Of a stretch of 64,000 nt of DNA, positions 26,782 through 35,772 are shown in pieces. Below the pieces are notes generated by a model, which saw only the letters and a program-made list of their open reading frames with translations, did not search any database and was not told the origin of the DNA. Location of the stretch: positions 1 to 64,000 of the forward strand of contig JAGDZK010000012.1 in NCBI GenBank assembly GCA_049115935.1. Reading direction: 5' to 3'. Numbering within the stretch: position 1 is the stretch's first letter; each line of letters starts with the position of its first letter. A program made the position numbers and the translations under genes. This DNA is from Bermanella sp049115935 (GTDB lineage: Bacteria > Pseudomonadota > Gammaproteobacteria > Pseudomonadales > Oceanobacteraceae).

Positions 26782-27726
26782 TTATTTATACGGATTTTTA
26801 TCGTCTGGATTTTCTTGTGTTTTAAAGCGTTTATGTAACCATAAGTACTGAGCAGGATAGCGGCGGATTGCCCCTTCCAGCCATTGGTTGTACGCCTTGG
26901 CATCTTGCTCTTCATTGCCTGTTTCTGGCAGTGCTTCGTAAAATTCTAATATGTACTCTTGGCAATCTTGTTTGCGATGATAGCTGTAAGGCACGATGCG
27001 GGCATTACCGCTTTTGCTTAAAAAGGTGAGACCAGAAATAGTGGATGCTTGGCGACCAAACAGTGGTGCAAAAACTGCGTATTTACGACCATAATCTTGA
27101 TCTGGGGCATACCACAGAGATTCACCACGTTTTAAACAATCAATAAAACCTTTCACATCTTTTTTATGATAGGCATTGGTGCAAAAGCGGTAGCGACCAC
27201 GCATCATGATGGCGTTCATCAGTTTGTTATCAAGTGGACGATAGGTCACATTTAATTGGGTAACAAGGCTGGTCAGTGCACCTGCTAGATCAAGAATACT
27301 AAAGTGGGCACCGGCTAGTACCACACCTTGGCCATTGTCTAAGTATTTATCAAAATGTTCTTTGCCTCGTACTTCAAGGGTGGGTTTGAATCGTTTGTAA
27401 TTGCCAAACCATGCGGTGCCGCTGTCTAAGTAGCCTTGCATGTTTTCATGGAATATTTCTTTAACTAGGGCGTCTTTTTTCTTAGGGTCTAATTCGGGAA
27501 AACAAATATCCACGTTCACTTGTACAACGTGGCGACGTCCTTTTGCCAAATTATAAGCTAGCCATGCTAAACCTTTGCTGATTTTCCACTGCACTTTAAA
27601 AGGTAATAATTGGCAGATAAATAAAAAGCCTACGAATAACCACACGCCCCAGTATTTTGGTTTTAGATATTCCAGTTTTAATAAACGGGTATCTTCAATT
27701 TGATTGGGTTTATTTTTATTGTTCAT
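26782..27726 (-). CDS. LpxL/HtrB-family lipid A acyltransferase
   Basis: A 314-residue protein with one membrane anchor near residues 28-46, facing the cytosol. The catalytic HxxxxD motif appears as HFSILD within VVLAGAHFSILDLAG, and WYAPDQDYG is the typical second motif. These enzymes add a secondary fatty acyl chain to Kdo2-lipid IVA. Whether it is the lauroyl (LpxL) or myristoyl (LpxM) type cannot be settled here. The ATG at 27726 lies about 75 bases downstream of the heptanucleotide repeat, which could affect its expression. The gene follows hldE on the same strand. Confidence 0.88.
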   Translation of the reverse strand: MNNKNKPNQIEDTRLLKLEYLKPKYWGVWLFVGFLFICQLLPFKVQWKISKGLAWLAYNLAKGRRHVVQVNVDICFPELDPKKKDALVKEIFHENMQGYLDSGTAWFGNYKRFKPTLEVRGKEHFDKYLDNGQGVVLAGAHFSILDLAGALTSLVTQLNVTYRPLDNKLMNAIMMRGRYRFCTNAYHKKDVKGFIDCLKRGESLWYAPDQDYGRKYAVFAPLFGRQASTISGLTFLSKSGNARIVPYSYHRKQDCQEYILEFYEALPETGNEEQDAKAYNQWLEGAIRRYPAQYLWLHKRFKTQENPDDKNPYK

Positions 27727-27800
27727 ATATCTTTCGTTAGCTGGGGTACGAGAGAAGAGAGATGTTTGCTCTTCTCTTTAGTAAATTAATAATATGACAA

Positions 27801-27856
27801 CGTCTAACGTCTAACGTCTAACGTCTAACGTCTAACGTCTAACGTCTAACGTCTAA
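27801..27856. repeat. Eight perfect tandem copies of a 7-bp unit (CGTCTAA)
   Basis: Exactly eight copies, 56 bases, in the 132-base gap between hldE and the lpxL-like gene, both on the minus strand (unit TTAGACG there). The array ends two bases from the hldE stop codon. Perfect short tandem repeats change copy number by replication slippage. The array is 75 bases upstream of the lpxL-like ATG, in its leader or promoter region. Confidence 0.97.
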
Positions 27857-27858
27857 GC

Positions 27859-29286
27859 TTAGCTATGCGCTTTAATACTGTTAATAATATTTGTGGTGCT
27901 GCAGCCGTCTTCAAAATTCAGTACTTGTACTTCGCCGCCGTTTTCAATGACTTCTTTGCCACCGGCAATATCTTCAATTTTGTAATCACCACCTTTCACT
28001 AAAATGCTAGGCAGTAATTTCGCAATTAAGCGTTGCGGTGTGTCTTCGCTAAACGGTACAACATAATCAACACTGGCTAAACCAACTAGTACATCCATAC
28101 GATGTTCTGTTGAATTAATCGGACGACCTTCGCCTTTTAAGCGGCGCACGGAATCGTCGGTGTTGACGGCAACGATTAATTTATCCCCAAGTTTTTTTGC
28201 ATTTTTTAAGTAGCTTACATGGCCTGGGTGCAAAATATCAAAGCAGCCATTGGTCATGACAATGGTCTCCCCTTGTGCTTTTGCGTCGTTAATAATATCT
28301 AGTAGGGCGTCTTCATCTAAGATACCACTGTGGGCGATTTCATCGGCTTTGGCTTCGCGACGTAATTCTGCAAGGCTTACTGTGGCGGTGCCCAGTTTGG
28401 CAACCACAAGGGCCGCTGCGGTATTGGCAAGCGCAGTGGCTTCTGCCAGTGGGCTGCCGGCTGCATAGGCCGCTGCTAAAACACTAATGACGGTGTCACC
28501 GGCACCCGTCACATCGTAAACTTCGCGTGCGGTGGCGGCTAAATGCACAGGCTGCTCACCTTTTTGAAAAAGCGTCATGCCTTTTTCACTGCGCGTGACT
28601 AACAGAGCTTCAAGGCCCACGGTGTCGAGTAATTCAAAACCTTTGCTGAGCAGCTCTGCTTCGTCTTTGCATGGGCCAACCACTTGTTCGAACTCACTCA
28701 TGTTTGGTGTGATTAACGTGGCGCCGCTGTAACGTTTAAAGTCACTACCTTTGGGATCAATAAAAATTGGCTTGTTGGCGGTATTAGCGATTGCGATAAA
28801 GTCTTCAATGTTATTAAGCGCGCCTTTGCCATAATCACTTAAGATCACCACATCGCACTCTTCTATTTGTTGTTTGAAGTTTTCTAACATATTGCGGTTG
28901 TCAGCATCGGCAAACGATTCTTCAAAATCTAAGCGAATCAGTTGTTGGTGACGGCTTAATACACGCAGCTTGGTAATGGTTGGATGGCTGGCAATGGCAG
29001 TAAATTGGGTTTTGATGTTGTTGTGGCGCAATGTAGTGGTTAACACCTGTGCGTTATCGTCATTGCCAACAAGGCCTAGTAGGCTGGTTTGGGCGCTCAG
29101 GCTGGCGATGTTTAGAGCCACGTTACCAGCGCCACCAGCGCGATCTTCGATTTCGCTGACTTTTACCACAGGCACAGGAGCCTCAGGTGAAATACGCGAA
29201 GTTGGGCCGCTCCAGTAGCGATCTAACATCACGTCTCCAACCACTAAGATACGGGCGTTGGCAAAGTTAGGAATACGCAAAGTCAT
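27859..29286 (-). CDS. hldE: Bifunctional heptose 7-phosphate kinase / heptose 1-phosphate adenylyltransferase
   Basis: A 475-residue two-domain enzyme of ADP-L-glycero-D-manno-heptose synthesis for the LPS inner core. Residues 1 to about 320 form a PfkB-type sugar kinase (ARILVVGDVMLDRYW, RAGGAGNVALN, DVTGAGDTVISVLAAA). Residues about 340-475 form a nucleotidyltransferase with TNGCFDILHPGHVSYL, including the HxGH motif. Full length for the family. The gene is divergent from waaA, which adds Kdo to lipid A, so the neighbourhood is an LPS inner-core locus. Confidence 0.97.
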   Translation of the reverse strand: MTLRIPNFANARILVVGDVMLDRYWSGPTSRISPEAPVPVVKVSEIEDRAGGAGNVALNIASLSAQTSLLGLVGNDDNAQVLTTTLRHNNIKTQFTAIASHPTITKLRVLSRHQQLIRLDFEESFADADNRNMLENFKQQIEECDVVILSDYGKGALNNIEDFIAIANTANKPIFIDPKGSDFKRYSGATLITPNMSEFEQVVGPCKDEAELLSKGFELLDTVGLEALLVTRSEKGMTLFQKGEQPVHLAATAREVYDVTGAGDTVISVLAAAYAAGSPLAEATALANTAAALVVAKLGTATVSLAELRREAKADEIAHSGILDEDALLDIINDAKAQGETIVMTNGCFDILHPGHVSYLKNAKKLGDKLIVAVNTDDSVRRLKGEGRPINSTEHRMDVLVGLASVDYVVPFSEDTPQRLIAKLLPSILVKGGDYKIEDIAGGKEVIENGGEVQVLNFEDGCSTTNIINSIKAHS

Positions 29287-29444
29287 GAATCAAAACCAAG
29301 TAATTTTATTAGCGGGCTATGGTAGCACAAGCGACTGCTAGGGGCAGTGCTTCGTGTATCGTTATGCCTTGCTTTTGTGACATTAGGGTAATCACACGGG
29401 TGTGGTGCTAGAATGGGGCTTGATTCGATTGCGTTAGATAAAAC

Positions 29445-30731
29445 ATGGCCAGACTGCTTTATTCCATTCTTTTAAGTGTGCTCATTCCAATTATTGTGTT
29501 GCGAATGTTGGTACGTGCTCGAAAAGCCCCTGCTTATGGCAAACGTTGGTGGCAGCGTTTTGGCGTGTTTACGTCGCCTAAAACCTTAAATGGCAAACAA
29601 GGTGGTATTTGGTTTCATACGGTAAGTGTGGGGGAGTTTATTGCTGCTGTGCCGCTTATTGAGCAAACTATACAGGCGAACCCGGACACCTTGATTACCA
29701 TTACTACCACCACGCCTACCGGTAGCGAGCAAGTACAAAAGCGTTTTGCCAATCAGCTAGGCAAACAAATATTTCATGTGTATTTACCCTATGACTTGCC
29801 TTGGTTTTTACAGGCTTTTTTACGCAAGGTAAAACCACAATTATTGGTTATTTTAGAAACCGAACTGTGGCCAAATCTAATTCATTGCGCTAACAAAACA
29901 GGTTGTAAGGTACTGGTAGTGAATGCTCGCTTAAGTGAAAAAAGCGCAAAAGGTTATGCAAAGGTTGCAGGTCTTACGAACGATATGCTCAGTAAATTAG
30001 ATGGTCTGGCGGTGCAAAATAGTACCGACGCACAGCGTTTTATTGCACTAGGTATGAAGAAAGAGGCCATGCAAGTGACCGGCAGTATCAAATTTGATTT
30101 AACCATTTCAACGGATTTACTTAATCAAGGTCAAGCCCTTAAGCACAGTTGGGGTCATGAGCGAAAAGTCTTGATTGTGGCCAGCACTCATAAAGGGGAA
30201 GACGAGATTGCTCTTGATGGTTTTGCCGAGCTTATAAAACAAGACCCAAGCCTTTTAATGATCATAGTGCCGCGCCACCCTGAGCGGTTTAACGATGTGG
30301 CTAATTTGATTGAACAACGAGGTTTTACTTTAAGTCGTCGCAGTTTATTAGACGCCTCAAATAATACCCAAGTGTTATTGGTAGACGCCATGGGTGAATT
30401 AATGGCGTTTTTAGCGGCCAGCGATGTGTGTTTAATGGGTGGCAGCTTTGTTGCAAATGGTGGTCATAATCCGTTGGAGCCAGCCGCCCTTGCAGTACCT
30501 GTGATCATGGGGGGAAGCCAATTTAACTTTGCATTGATTTGTCAGCAACTTGAGCAAGCAGGTGGTTTGCAAACCGTAACTGAACAAACTTGGGCTGGTG
30601 TTGCACAAGACTGGTTAGCAGATCTTGAGCAAGCTCAGCAAAAAGGTAAGGCGGCTCAAAGCGTGGTGGAAGGGAATCGTGGTGCTAAACAAAAAGTATT
30701 TGAGTGGATTCAATCTTTGTATCAGGCGTAA
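29445..30731 (+). CDS. waaA: 3-deoxy-D-manno-octulosonic acid (Kdo) transferase
   Basis: A 428-residue membrane-anchored GT-B glycosyltransferase that adds Kdo from CMP-Kdo to lipid IVA on the cytoplasmic face. An N-terminal membrane segment (about 3-22) is followed by RWWQRFGVF and IWFHTVSVGEFIAAVPLI. The C-terminal half has VASTHKGEDE, VPRHPERF and the late GGSFVANGGHNPLEPAA motif. The number of Kdo units it adds cannot be inferred. It is transcribed away from hldE and ends at a terminator. Confidence 0.97.
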   Translation: MARLLYSILLSVLIPIIVLRMLVRARKAPAYGKRWWQRFGVFTSPKTLNGKQGGIWFHTVSVGEFIAAVPLIEQTIQANPDTLITITTTTPTGSEQVQKRFANQLGKQIFHVYLPYDLPWFLQAFLRKVKPQLLVILETELWPNLIHCANKTGCKVLVVNARLSEKSAKGYAKVAGLTNDMLSKLDGLAVQNSTDAQRFIALGMKKEAMQVTGSIKFDLTISTDLLNQGQALKHSWGHERKVLIVASTHKGEDEIALDGFAELIKQDPSLLMIIVPRHPERFNDVANLIEQRGFTLSRRSLLDASNNTQVLLVDAMGELMAFLAASDVCLMGGSFVANGGHNPLEPAALAVPVIMGGSQFNFALICQQLEQAGGLQTVTEQTWAGVAQDWLADLEQAQQKGKAAQSVVEGNRGAKQKVFEWIQSLYQA

Positions 30732-30733
30732 AA

Positions 30734-30765
30734 AAACCGCTGTGTTTTAAGCGGTTTCATTTTTA
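30734..30765. terminator. Terminator between waaA and cpdA (convergent)
   Basis: AAACCGCT / AGCGGTTT stem with an eight-base loop, an A-run to the left and a T-rich right flank. It could serve both convergent genes. Confidence 0.7.
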
Positions 30766-30789
30766 TCAAACGTTTCACATCAAGGTGAA

Positions 30790-31572
30790 TCAATAGCCTT
30801 TAATTGTGTAATCAATTTCAAAGTCGATCCCTTCAACACGGGATACCCCTGTGTTTATGGTGCCGTCGTCGTTTAACTCAATCCAGCGATAACCCGGGCC
30901 TTCTCTATCCACGTCAAAGTCACTGGATTCAGGTGTGAACTGTACACAAGTAGATGGGGTTGATACAAAGCGCACACCATCAACCATGTTGTCGCTGTCT
31001 TGATGCACATGCCCCCACAGCACCACACGAACATTATCGTATTTGGCAACAATATCCAGTAAGGCTTGGCTGTTGCGAATTTGCTGAGTATCTAACCATT
31101 TGCAGCCCATGGGCTTAGGATGGTGATGCATGGTAATGAGGGTGTGGCTGGTTGAATCCGCTTTTAAGGCGTCTTCAAGTAAGTCTAATTGGCTTTGAGC
31201 AAGGTTACCAAATACGCTTCCAGGCACTTGGCTGTCTAATAAAATTAATTGCCAATTCCCTTTTTTGATAACGGGCAACATTTCTGTTTGCTCGCTGACC
31301 ACTTGCAGCATATTGGTACGATAGTCATGATTGCCAGGGATCCAGAACTGTTCCTTATTGTCCTTTGCTAACAAGTCTTTAAGGTACTGGTAGGACTCAA
31401 CACTGCCGTCTTGGCTTAAATCACCAGTACACAGATAAAAATCAAACTGGTCTTGTTCGGCGTGTATCTTATCCATCACTGCATTTAAACTGGCTTGGGT
31501 GTCCATGCCGAGTAGTTTGCCTTCCTCTGAGGCAAATAAATGACAGTCAGTGATTTGTATAAATTTTTGCAT
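30790..31572 (-). CDS. cpdA: 3',5'-cyclic AMP phosphodiesterase CpdA
   Basis: A 260-residue calcineurin-like metallophosphoesterase that hydrolyses cAMP to AMP. All metal-ligand motifs are present in order: DCH (residues 8-10), GDLSQDG, GNHD, HHHP and GHVHQD. It is the last gene of a nudF-yqiB-cpdA run on the minus strand, the same order seen in enterobacteria, which strengthens the assignment to CpdA over other class III phosphodiesterases. Confidence 0.93.
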   Translation of the reverse strand: MQKFIQITDCHLFASEEGKLLGMDTQASLNAVMDKIHAEQDQFDFYLCTGDLSQDGSVESYQYLKDLLAKDNKEQFWIPGNHDYRTNMLQVVSEQTEMLPVIKKGNWQLILLDSQVPGSVFGNLAQSQLDLLEDALKADSTSHTLITMHHHPKPMGCKWLDTQQIRNSQALLDIVAKYDNVRVVLWGHVHQDSDNMVDGVRFVSTPSTCVQFTPESSDFDVDREGPGYRWIELNDDGTINTGVSRVEGIDFEIDYTIKGY

Positions 31573-31641
31573 GACTAATAAGGTCCATACCCATCCGTAG
31601 GTGCTAAGAACGTGAATTCAGCGCACTATAATGTTAATAGC

Positions 31642-32124
31642 TTAGCCACTTCCAGTGTCGGAGTCACATTTTAAAGGCTTTGGTAGGAAATTTAATTCAA
31701 TATCGGCTTCCCCATGACGTAAACAGTGTTCTAACCATTCTGCTAAAAATTGGTTAATTTGGTGTTTTTCATCGGGCATGCGCATTTGTGGGTTTGGGTA
31801 ATGATATACCCCGTTAAAGCGATGGTTGTGGTCAAACACAACCACCTCCGCCATGCGTACATCATGATACAGCCGTACTTCCATATGGGGCGGCTGTAAA
31901 AAATCATGCAGCTCACTGATCTGCTCTACCGCAATGGTCAAGGTATACGGGAATTGCTCGGTGATACTAAACCGAATGCTGGTACGGTGGCCAATACCGC
32001 CTGTGATGGTAAATTCACGGCCGGTCCCTTTATCCATTTCGGGCAGCAAGGTAAGCAGGCGCATGTAATTGTTTTCACATACCTTGGCAAAATTGGTGAG
32101 GTCGGGCACATAGTGCTTGGCCAT
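31642..32124 (-). CDS. yqiB: DUF1249 protein (YqiB family)
   Basis: A 160-residue soluble protein of unknown function. It begins MAKHYVPDLTNFAKVCENNY and has the LRLYHDVRMAEV-type central segment common to YqiB homologues. It lies between nudF and cpdA, 19 bases after the nudF stop, as in enterobacteria. No catalytic motif is apparent. Confidence 0.9.
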   Translation of the reverse strand: MAKHYVPDLTNFAKVCENNYMRLLTLLPEMDKGTGREFTITGGIGHRTSIRFSITEQFPYTLTIAVEQISELHDFLQPPHMEVRLYHDVRMAEVVVFDHNHRFNGVYHYPNPQMRMPDEKHQINQFLAEWLEHCLRHGEADIELNFLPKPLKCDSDTGSG

Positions 32125-32143
32125 TTCTAGGTGTGTCCCATGG

Positions 32144-32749
32144 TTATGACTGGGCCTGCTTTAATAATCTGAGTTCTAACCACTGTAGTGCAATAATCGT
32201 CGCGGCATTGCTAATTATACCTGAGTTTACCCCTGCGAAGGCATCCTTGCTTGAAACCTTGGTGATCTTGATGTCCTCTGATTCATGGGCAACGCCGTGT
32301 ATACCTTCAATGCTAGTGCTATCAACTTCGGCCATAAAAACATGCAGGACTTCGTCACAGCCACCAGAGCTGGATAAATAGCGGCTAATGGGAATGAGTT
32401 GTTGAATTTCAGCTCCACTTTCTTCTTTGGCCTCTTTGATAGCTACTTCTTCTGGCGTGAAGCCTTGTTCGATCATGCCGGCGACAATTTCAAATTGCCA
32501 AGGGTTATCATAATTTAGGGCACCAATTCGGATTTGCTCGGTCAGAACCACCACATCGAGTTTAGGGTCATATAATAAAACCGCAGCGGCTTCACCACGC
32601 TGAAATAACTCTCGAGAGATGACAGGCCCCCACTGCCCATTGAACATCTTATGTTGCAGTGTAATCTTACTCATGCGGAAGAAACCTTGATAACAAGTTT
32701 CTTTTTTATGAATTTTTATATCGTCTTGTTGGTATGTTGGCTTTATCAT
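32144..32749 (-). CDS. nudF: ADP-ribose pyrophosphatase (Nudix hydrolase)
   Basis: A 201-residue Nudix enzyme that splits ADP-ribose to AMP and ribose 5-phosphate, cleaning up NAD breakdown products. The Nudix box is visible as GMIEQGFTPEEVAIKEAKEE followed by SG, with Lys in place of the usual Arg of the REUXEE core. The N-terminal YQGFFRM and FQRGEAAAVLLYDP phrases match NudF. The gene is divergent from tolC and leads the nudF-yqiB-cpdA group. Confidence 0.93.
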   Translation of the reverse strand: MIKPTYQQDDIKIHKKETCYQGFFRMSKITLQHKMFNGQWGPVISRELFQRGEAAAVLLYDPKLDVVVLTEQIRIGALNYDNPWQFEIVAGMIEQGFTPEEVAIKEAKEESGAEIQQLIPISRYLSSSGGCDEVLHVFMAEVDSTSIEGIHGVAHESEDIKITKVSSKDAFAGVNSGIISNAATIIALQWLELRLLKQAQS

Positions 32750-32891
32750 AGTGACAATTTAAAATTTAACTCAGTGTTTATATCTGATTTTGCAACAATA
32801 TGTTGTATTAGGTGTTTCTAATGTATGGTTCCAAGATGGCCATTATGTGGTTAGAATCCGTGCAACTTCAGTTCTTCTACAGGAAGCAACC

Positions 32892-34193
32892 ATGAAAAAA
32901 TTGGCGTTAGCCCTTTTCACCATAGGCGCCACAGTAACATCACAGGCGGCCGATCTTAAAAATGTTTTTGAGCAGGCTTTAGCAAATGACCCGCAATTGG
33001 CTGCCGAAGTGGCACTGGCCGATGCCAATGGCCAAAGTGCTGGCTTGGCGCGTCAGGCTGTGCTGCCAACCGTCACACTTGAAGCGGATATAGGCACAAC
33101 ATCAGTGGATGCGTATTCAACCGTGCCATCAACGGATTTCGATAATACTACTTACTATCTTCAAGCTACCCAGCCTATTTTGGCCCCAGAAAATTGGTAT
33201 AGCTATGGTGCAGCCAGTGCTGCGACGGATAGTGCTGAAATTGAGCGTCGTAAAGCTGAGCAAAGCTTAGTGGTGCGCATCAGTGAAGCATACTTTAATG
33301 TGCTGCGTGCCAATGCAACCCTTGCATCTGCTAAAGCCCAAGAAGCGGCTGTGAAGCGTCAGCTAGAGCAAACTCAGCAACGCTTTAAAGTAGGCTTAAT
33401 CGCCATTACTGAAGTACACGAAGCACAAGCCATTTACGATGGCGCCACGGTTGAATTAATTGCGGCTGAAAGTCAGCTAGATATTTCTTACGAAGCGTTA
33501 GCGTTATTAACCGGTGAGCGTTACGACCGCATTAACCCATTAAAAGAAGAGATTCCTTTAACTGGGCCTATTCCTGCTGATCGTACCTTGTGGGAACAAA
33601 AAGCATTAGGTCAAAACCTTGATGTTTTAATTGCAGAAAAATCACAGCTATCAGCTGAGCGTAACCATAAATCAAAGATTTCGGGCCATTTGCCAACGGT
33701 GAATTTAGTGGGTCGCTATACCGTTGCAGATAATGAAGCTAGCAACACCACAGGTGAAGAGGTTACTTCAACATATGTGGGCGTTAATGTGAGTATGCCA
33801 ATCTTTGCTGGTGGTGCTACTTGGGCGGGTCAAAAACAAGCGTATTACCAGCGCCAAGCGGCAGAAAAAAGTTATGAAGCGGCGCAGCGTTCAGCTACTT
33901 TGAATATTCGTTCTTTATATCGCCAGCTAGAAGCAGACGTAGCTCGTATCAAAGCCCGTAAGCAAGCCACCACATCAGCCCGTAGCGCCATGGAAGCTAC
34001 TCAAACGGGTTATGAAGTGGGTACTCGTAACATTGTTGAAGTGTTGCAAGCGCAGTTATCGGTATTCAGTGCACAGCGCGATTACGCTTATGCCCGTTAC
34101 GATTACGTCATTGATTTATTGAAGTTCCGTCAAGCAGCCGGTGAATTATCAGTTGCGGATATTGACGAGCTTAACGCTTGGTTGCAGCGTTAA
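32892..34193 (+). CDS. tolC: TolC family outer-membrane efflux channel
   Basis: A 433-residue outer-membrane factor forming the exit duct for multidrug pumps and type I secretion. The signal peptide (MKKLALALFTIGATVTSQA) ends before ADLKNVFEQAL. Two related halves carry the repeated coiled-coil and strand pattern; RFKVGLIAITEVHEAQAIYD and the matching GYEVGTRNIVEVLQAQ occur at the equivalent places of each half. The ATG at 32892 follows ACAGGAAG; an earlier in-frame start would add 34 residues before the signal peptide and is rejected. No pump genes adjoin it, as for stand-alone TolC. Confidence 0.95.
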   Translation: MKKLALALFTIGATVTSQAADLKNVFEQALANDPQLAAEVALADANGQSAGLARQAVLPTVTLEADIGTTSVDAYSTVPSTDFDNTTYYLQATQPILAPENWYSYGAASAATDSAEIERRKAEQSLVVRISEAYFNVLRANATLASAKAQEAAVKRQLEQTQQRFKVGLIAITEVHEAQAIYDGATVELIAAESQLDISYEALALLTGERYDRINPLKEEIPLTGPIPADRTLWEQKALGQNLDVLIAEKSQLSAERNHKSKISGHLPTVNLVGRYTVADNEASNTTGEEVTSTYVGVNVSMPIFAGGATWAGQKQAYYQRQAAEKSYEAAQRSATLNIRSLYRQLEADVARIKARKQATTSARSAMEATQTGYEVGTRNIVEVLQAQLSVFSAQRDYAYARYDYVIDLLKFRQAAGELSVADIDELNAWLQR

Positions 34194-34219
34194 TCGGTTT
34201 TTTAAACAGTCCTAATGTT

Positions 34220-34243
34220 TAACCCGCTTCGGCGGGTTTTTTT
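34220..34243 (+). terminator. Rho-independent terminator after tolC
   Basis: AACCCGC-TTCG-GCGGGTT, a stem closed by the very stable C(UUCG)G tetraloop, followed by a seven-base T-run. The T-run touches the stop codon of the convergent downstream gene. Confidence 0.92.
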
Positions 34244-34982
34244 ATGGCTGTGGTTTGTTAAATAACTGTTTGATGGTGCCATTTGTTTTTAATATTTGAA
34301 TAGTGCGATTTAATGCTGGAATAATCTGCGCTTGGGATGGGTGCACTCGTATTGCAACATCATAGCGTCCCACCACATCGCCAATAACGAAATTCCCATA
34401 TTCAGAATGGCGACTTTGTAAATAAAGAAAGACCTGCTTGCTCATAAATACTTGATCAATGCGCTCGTTGATGAGTAGATGAAGTAATTGAGCTTCGTCG
34501 GCACCTTCAATTCTACGGGCTATTTTTTGTGAAAAGGCTTGCTGAAATTGTGGGAAAGAATAACCACGGACTATACCAATATCTTGACCTGCAATATCGG
34601 TGTCGCTAGTAGCGCGTCTATTTTCACCTGAGCGATGAATCGCCACATCCTCTAATTGGTAAAAGCTGTCTGTAAAACTACCGGGTGTGAGTTTGTGTTG
34701 GTGCCAAAGTGGGGAGCTGCCAATCTCCAATTGTATTTTTCCGAGATTGAAAAAACGGTCCAGACGCGCATAAGGGTAGAACACCCATTTAAACTCCAAT
34801 TGGGAATGAGTTTGAATGGATTTCATGAGTTGTATGTATAGACCGTCTTTAGTTTTCTCATCCATGAAAGGCGGATACTGGTAAGCACCGATAATCAGCG
34901 GCTGCGCTTGGCTAGTTGCAGATACTAATAAAAGGCTGATTACGAACACGCGCCAAAAATCAGCAAAAAATGGGCTAGGCAT
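34242..34982 (-). CDS. Periplasmic amino-acid-type solute-binding protein (orphan)
   Basis: A 246-residue secreted protein of the family 3 (SBP_bac_3) binding-protein fold. The signal peptide runs to about residue 26 (cleavage after SATSQA), then PLIIGAYQYPPFMDEKTKDG is the usual first strand with the ligand pocket. No permease or ATPase gene is nearby, so it may serve a distant transporter or act as a sensor-like protein. Ligand unknown. The ATG at 34982 has GGA nine bases upstream; a TTG at 34994 would add four residues. Confidence 0.8.
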   Translation of the reverse strand: MPSPFFADFWRVFVISLLLVSATSQAQPLIIGAYQYPPFMDEKTKDGLYIQLMKSIQTHSQLEFKWVFYPYARLDRFFNLGKIQLEIGSSPLWHQHKLTPGSFTDSFYQLEDVAIHRSGENRRATSDTDIAGQDIGIVRGYSFPQFQQAFSQKIARRIEGADEAQLLHLLINERIDQVFMSKQVFLYLQSRHSEYGNFVIGDVVGRYDVAIRVHPSQAQIIPALNRTIQILKTNGTIKQLFNKPQP

Positions 34983-35136
34983 AGTCGATTCCAATATTCA
35001 TATATTTAGCATAGACCAGCCTTGGCGTAGCGGCTTTTAAATGGTGTAAACAGGTCGAGGTGTTATTGCTCACTTGCAGATTTGCCTTGGCTGCTAGTAT
35101 GCTAGCGCGACTCACTAGATAAGAACTACAAGATAG

Positions 35137-35739
35137 ATGATCCCAAAAACCTTGCGCTGCCTGTACTTACACGGCTTTAGAAGTGGCCCAAGCTCAGTGA
35201 AAGCTCAGCAAACGTTACAGCTATTTGCCGAGTTTGATGTGGCGCAAAACCTACATATTCCACAGTTATCCCCAGAGCCTGCTAAGGCCATTGATGAGGC
35301 TCAATTCTTATATGAGCAGTTGATTGATGAAGTGGGTGTGGATAACTGTTTGATCATAGGTTCCAGTCTGGGTGGCTATTATGCCAGCTATTTGGTTGAA
35401 CGATTTGGCGGGCGAGCGGCCTTAATTAACCCAGCTGTGCGCCCGTACGAGTTATTACAAGACTATTTAGGGGAGAATGAAAATCTGTACAATGGCGAAA
35501 AATTTATCGTCACACCTGGCTACTTAACTGAGTTGCTAGAGATTGAGGTGATGCCTTTAAAGAAACCCAAGCATCACTTATTGTTAGTCAAAACCCATGA
35601 CGAAACACTGGATGCCATGGCGGCGGTGAAAAAATACCAAGCCAGCCCCAGCATCATAGAATACGGCGGTAATCACAGTTATGACGATTACCCAAAACGT
35701 TTACCCAGTATATTAAATTTTGCCACCCAGCCTTATTAG
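35137..35739 (+). CDS. yqiA: YqiA-type alpha/beta-hydrolase esterase
   Basis: A 200-residue cytosolic alpha/beta hydrolase. LYLHGFRSGP holds the oxyanion-hole HG motif, GSSLGGYYASYL has the nucleophile serine, NPAVRPYELLQDYLG is typical of the YqiA group, and the late GGNHSYDDY supplies the catalytic histidine. It precedes parE by 33 bases, the conserved arrangement in many gammaproteobacteria. Natural substrate not established. Confidence 0.93.
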   Translation: MIPKTLRCLYLHGFRSGPSSVKAQQTLQLFAEFDVAQNLHIPQLSPEPAKAIDEAQFLYEQLIDEVGVDNCLIIGSSLGGYYASYLVERFGGRAALINPAVRPYELLQDYLGENENLYNGEKFIVTPGYLTELLEIEVMPLKKPKHHLLLVKTHDETLDAMAAVKKYQASPSIIEYGGNHSYDDYPKRLPSILNFATQPY

Positions 35740-35772
35740 GCCGGCACAGATACATAAGAGCATTAAATAAGT

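Noticed and set aside
27801..27856. Possible CRISPR array
   Set aside because: The units are 7 bases, directly abutting with no spacers, and no cas genes are present; it is a simple tandem repeat.
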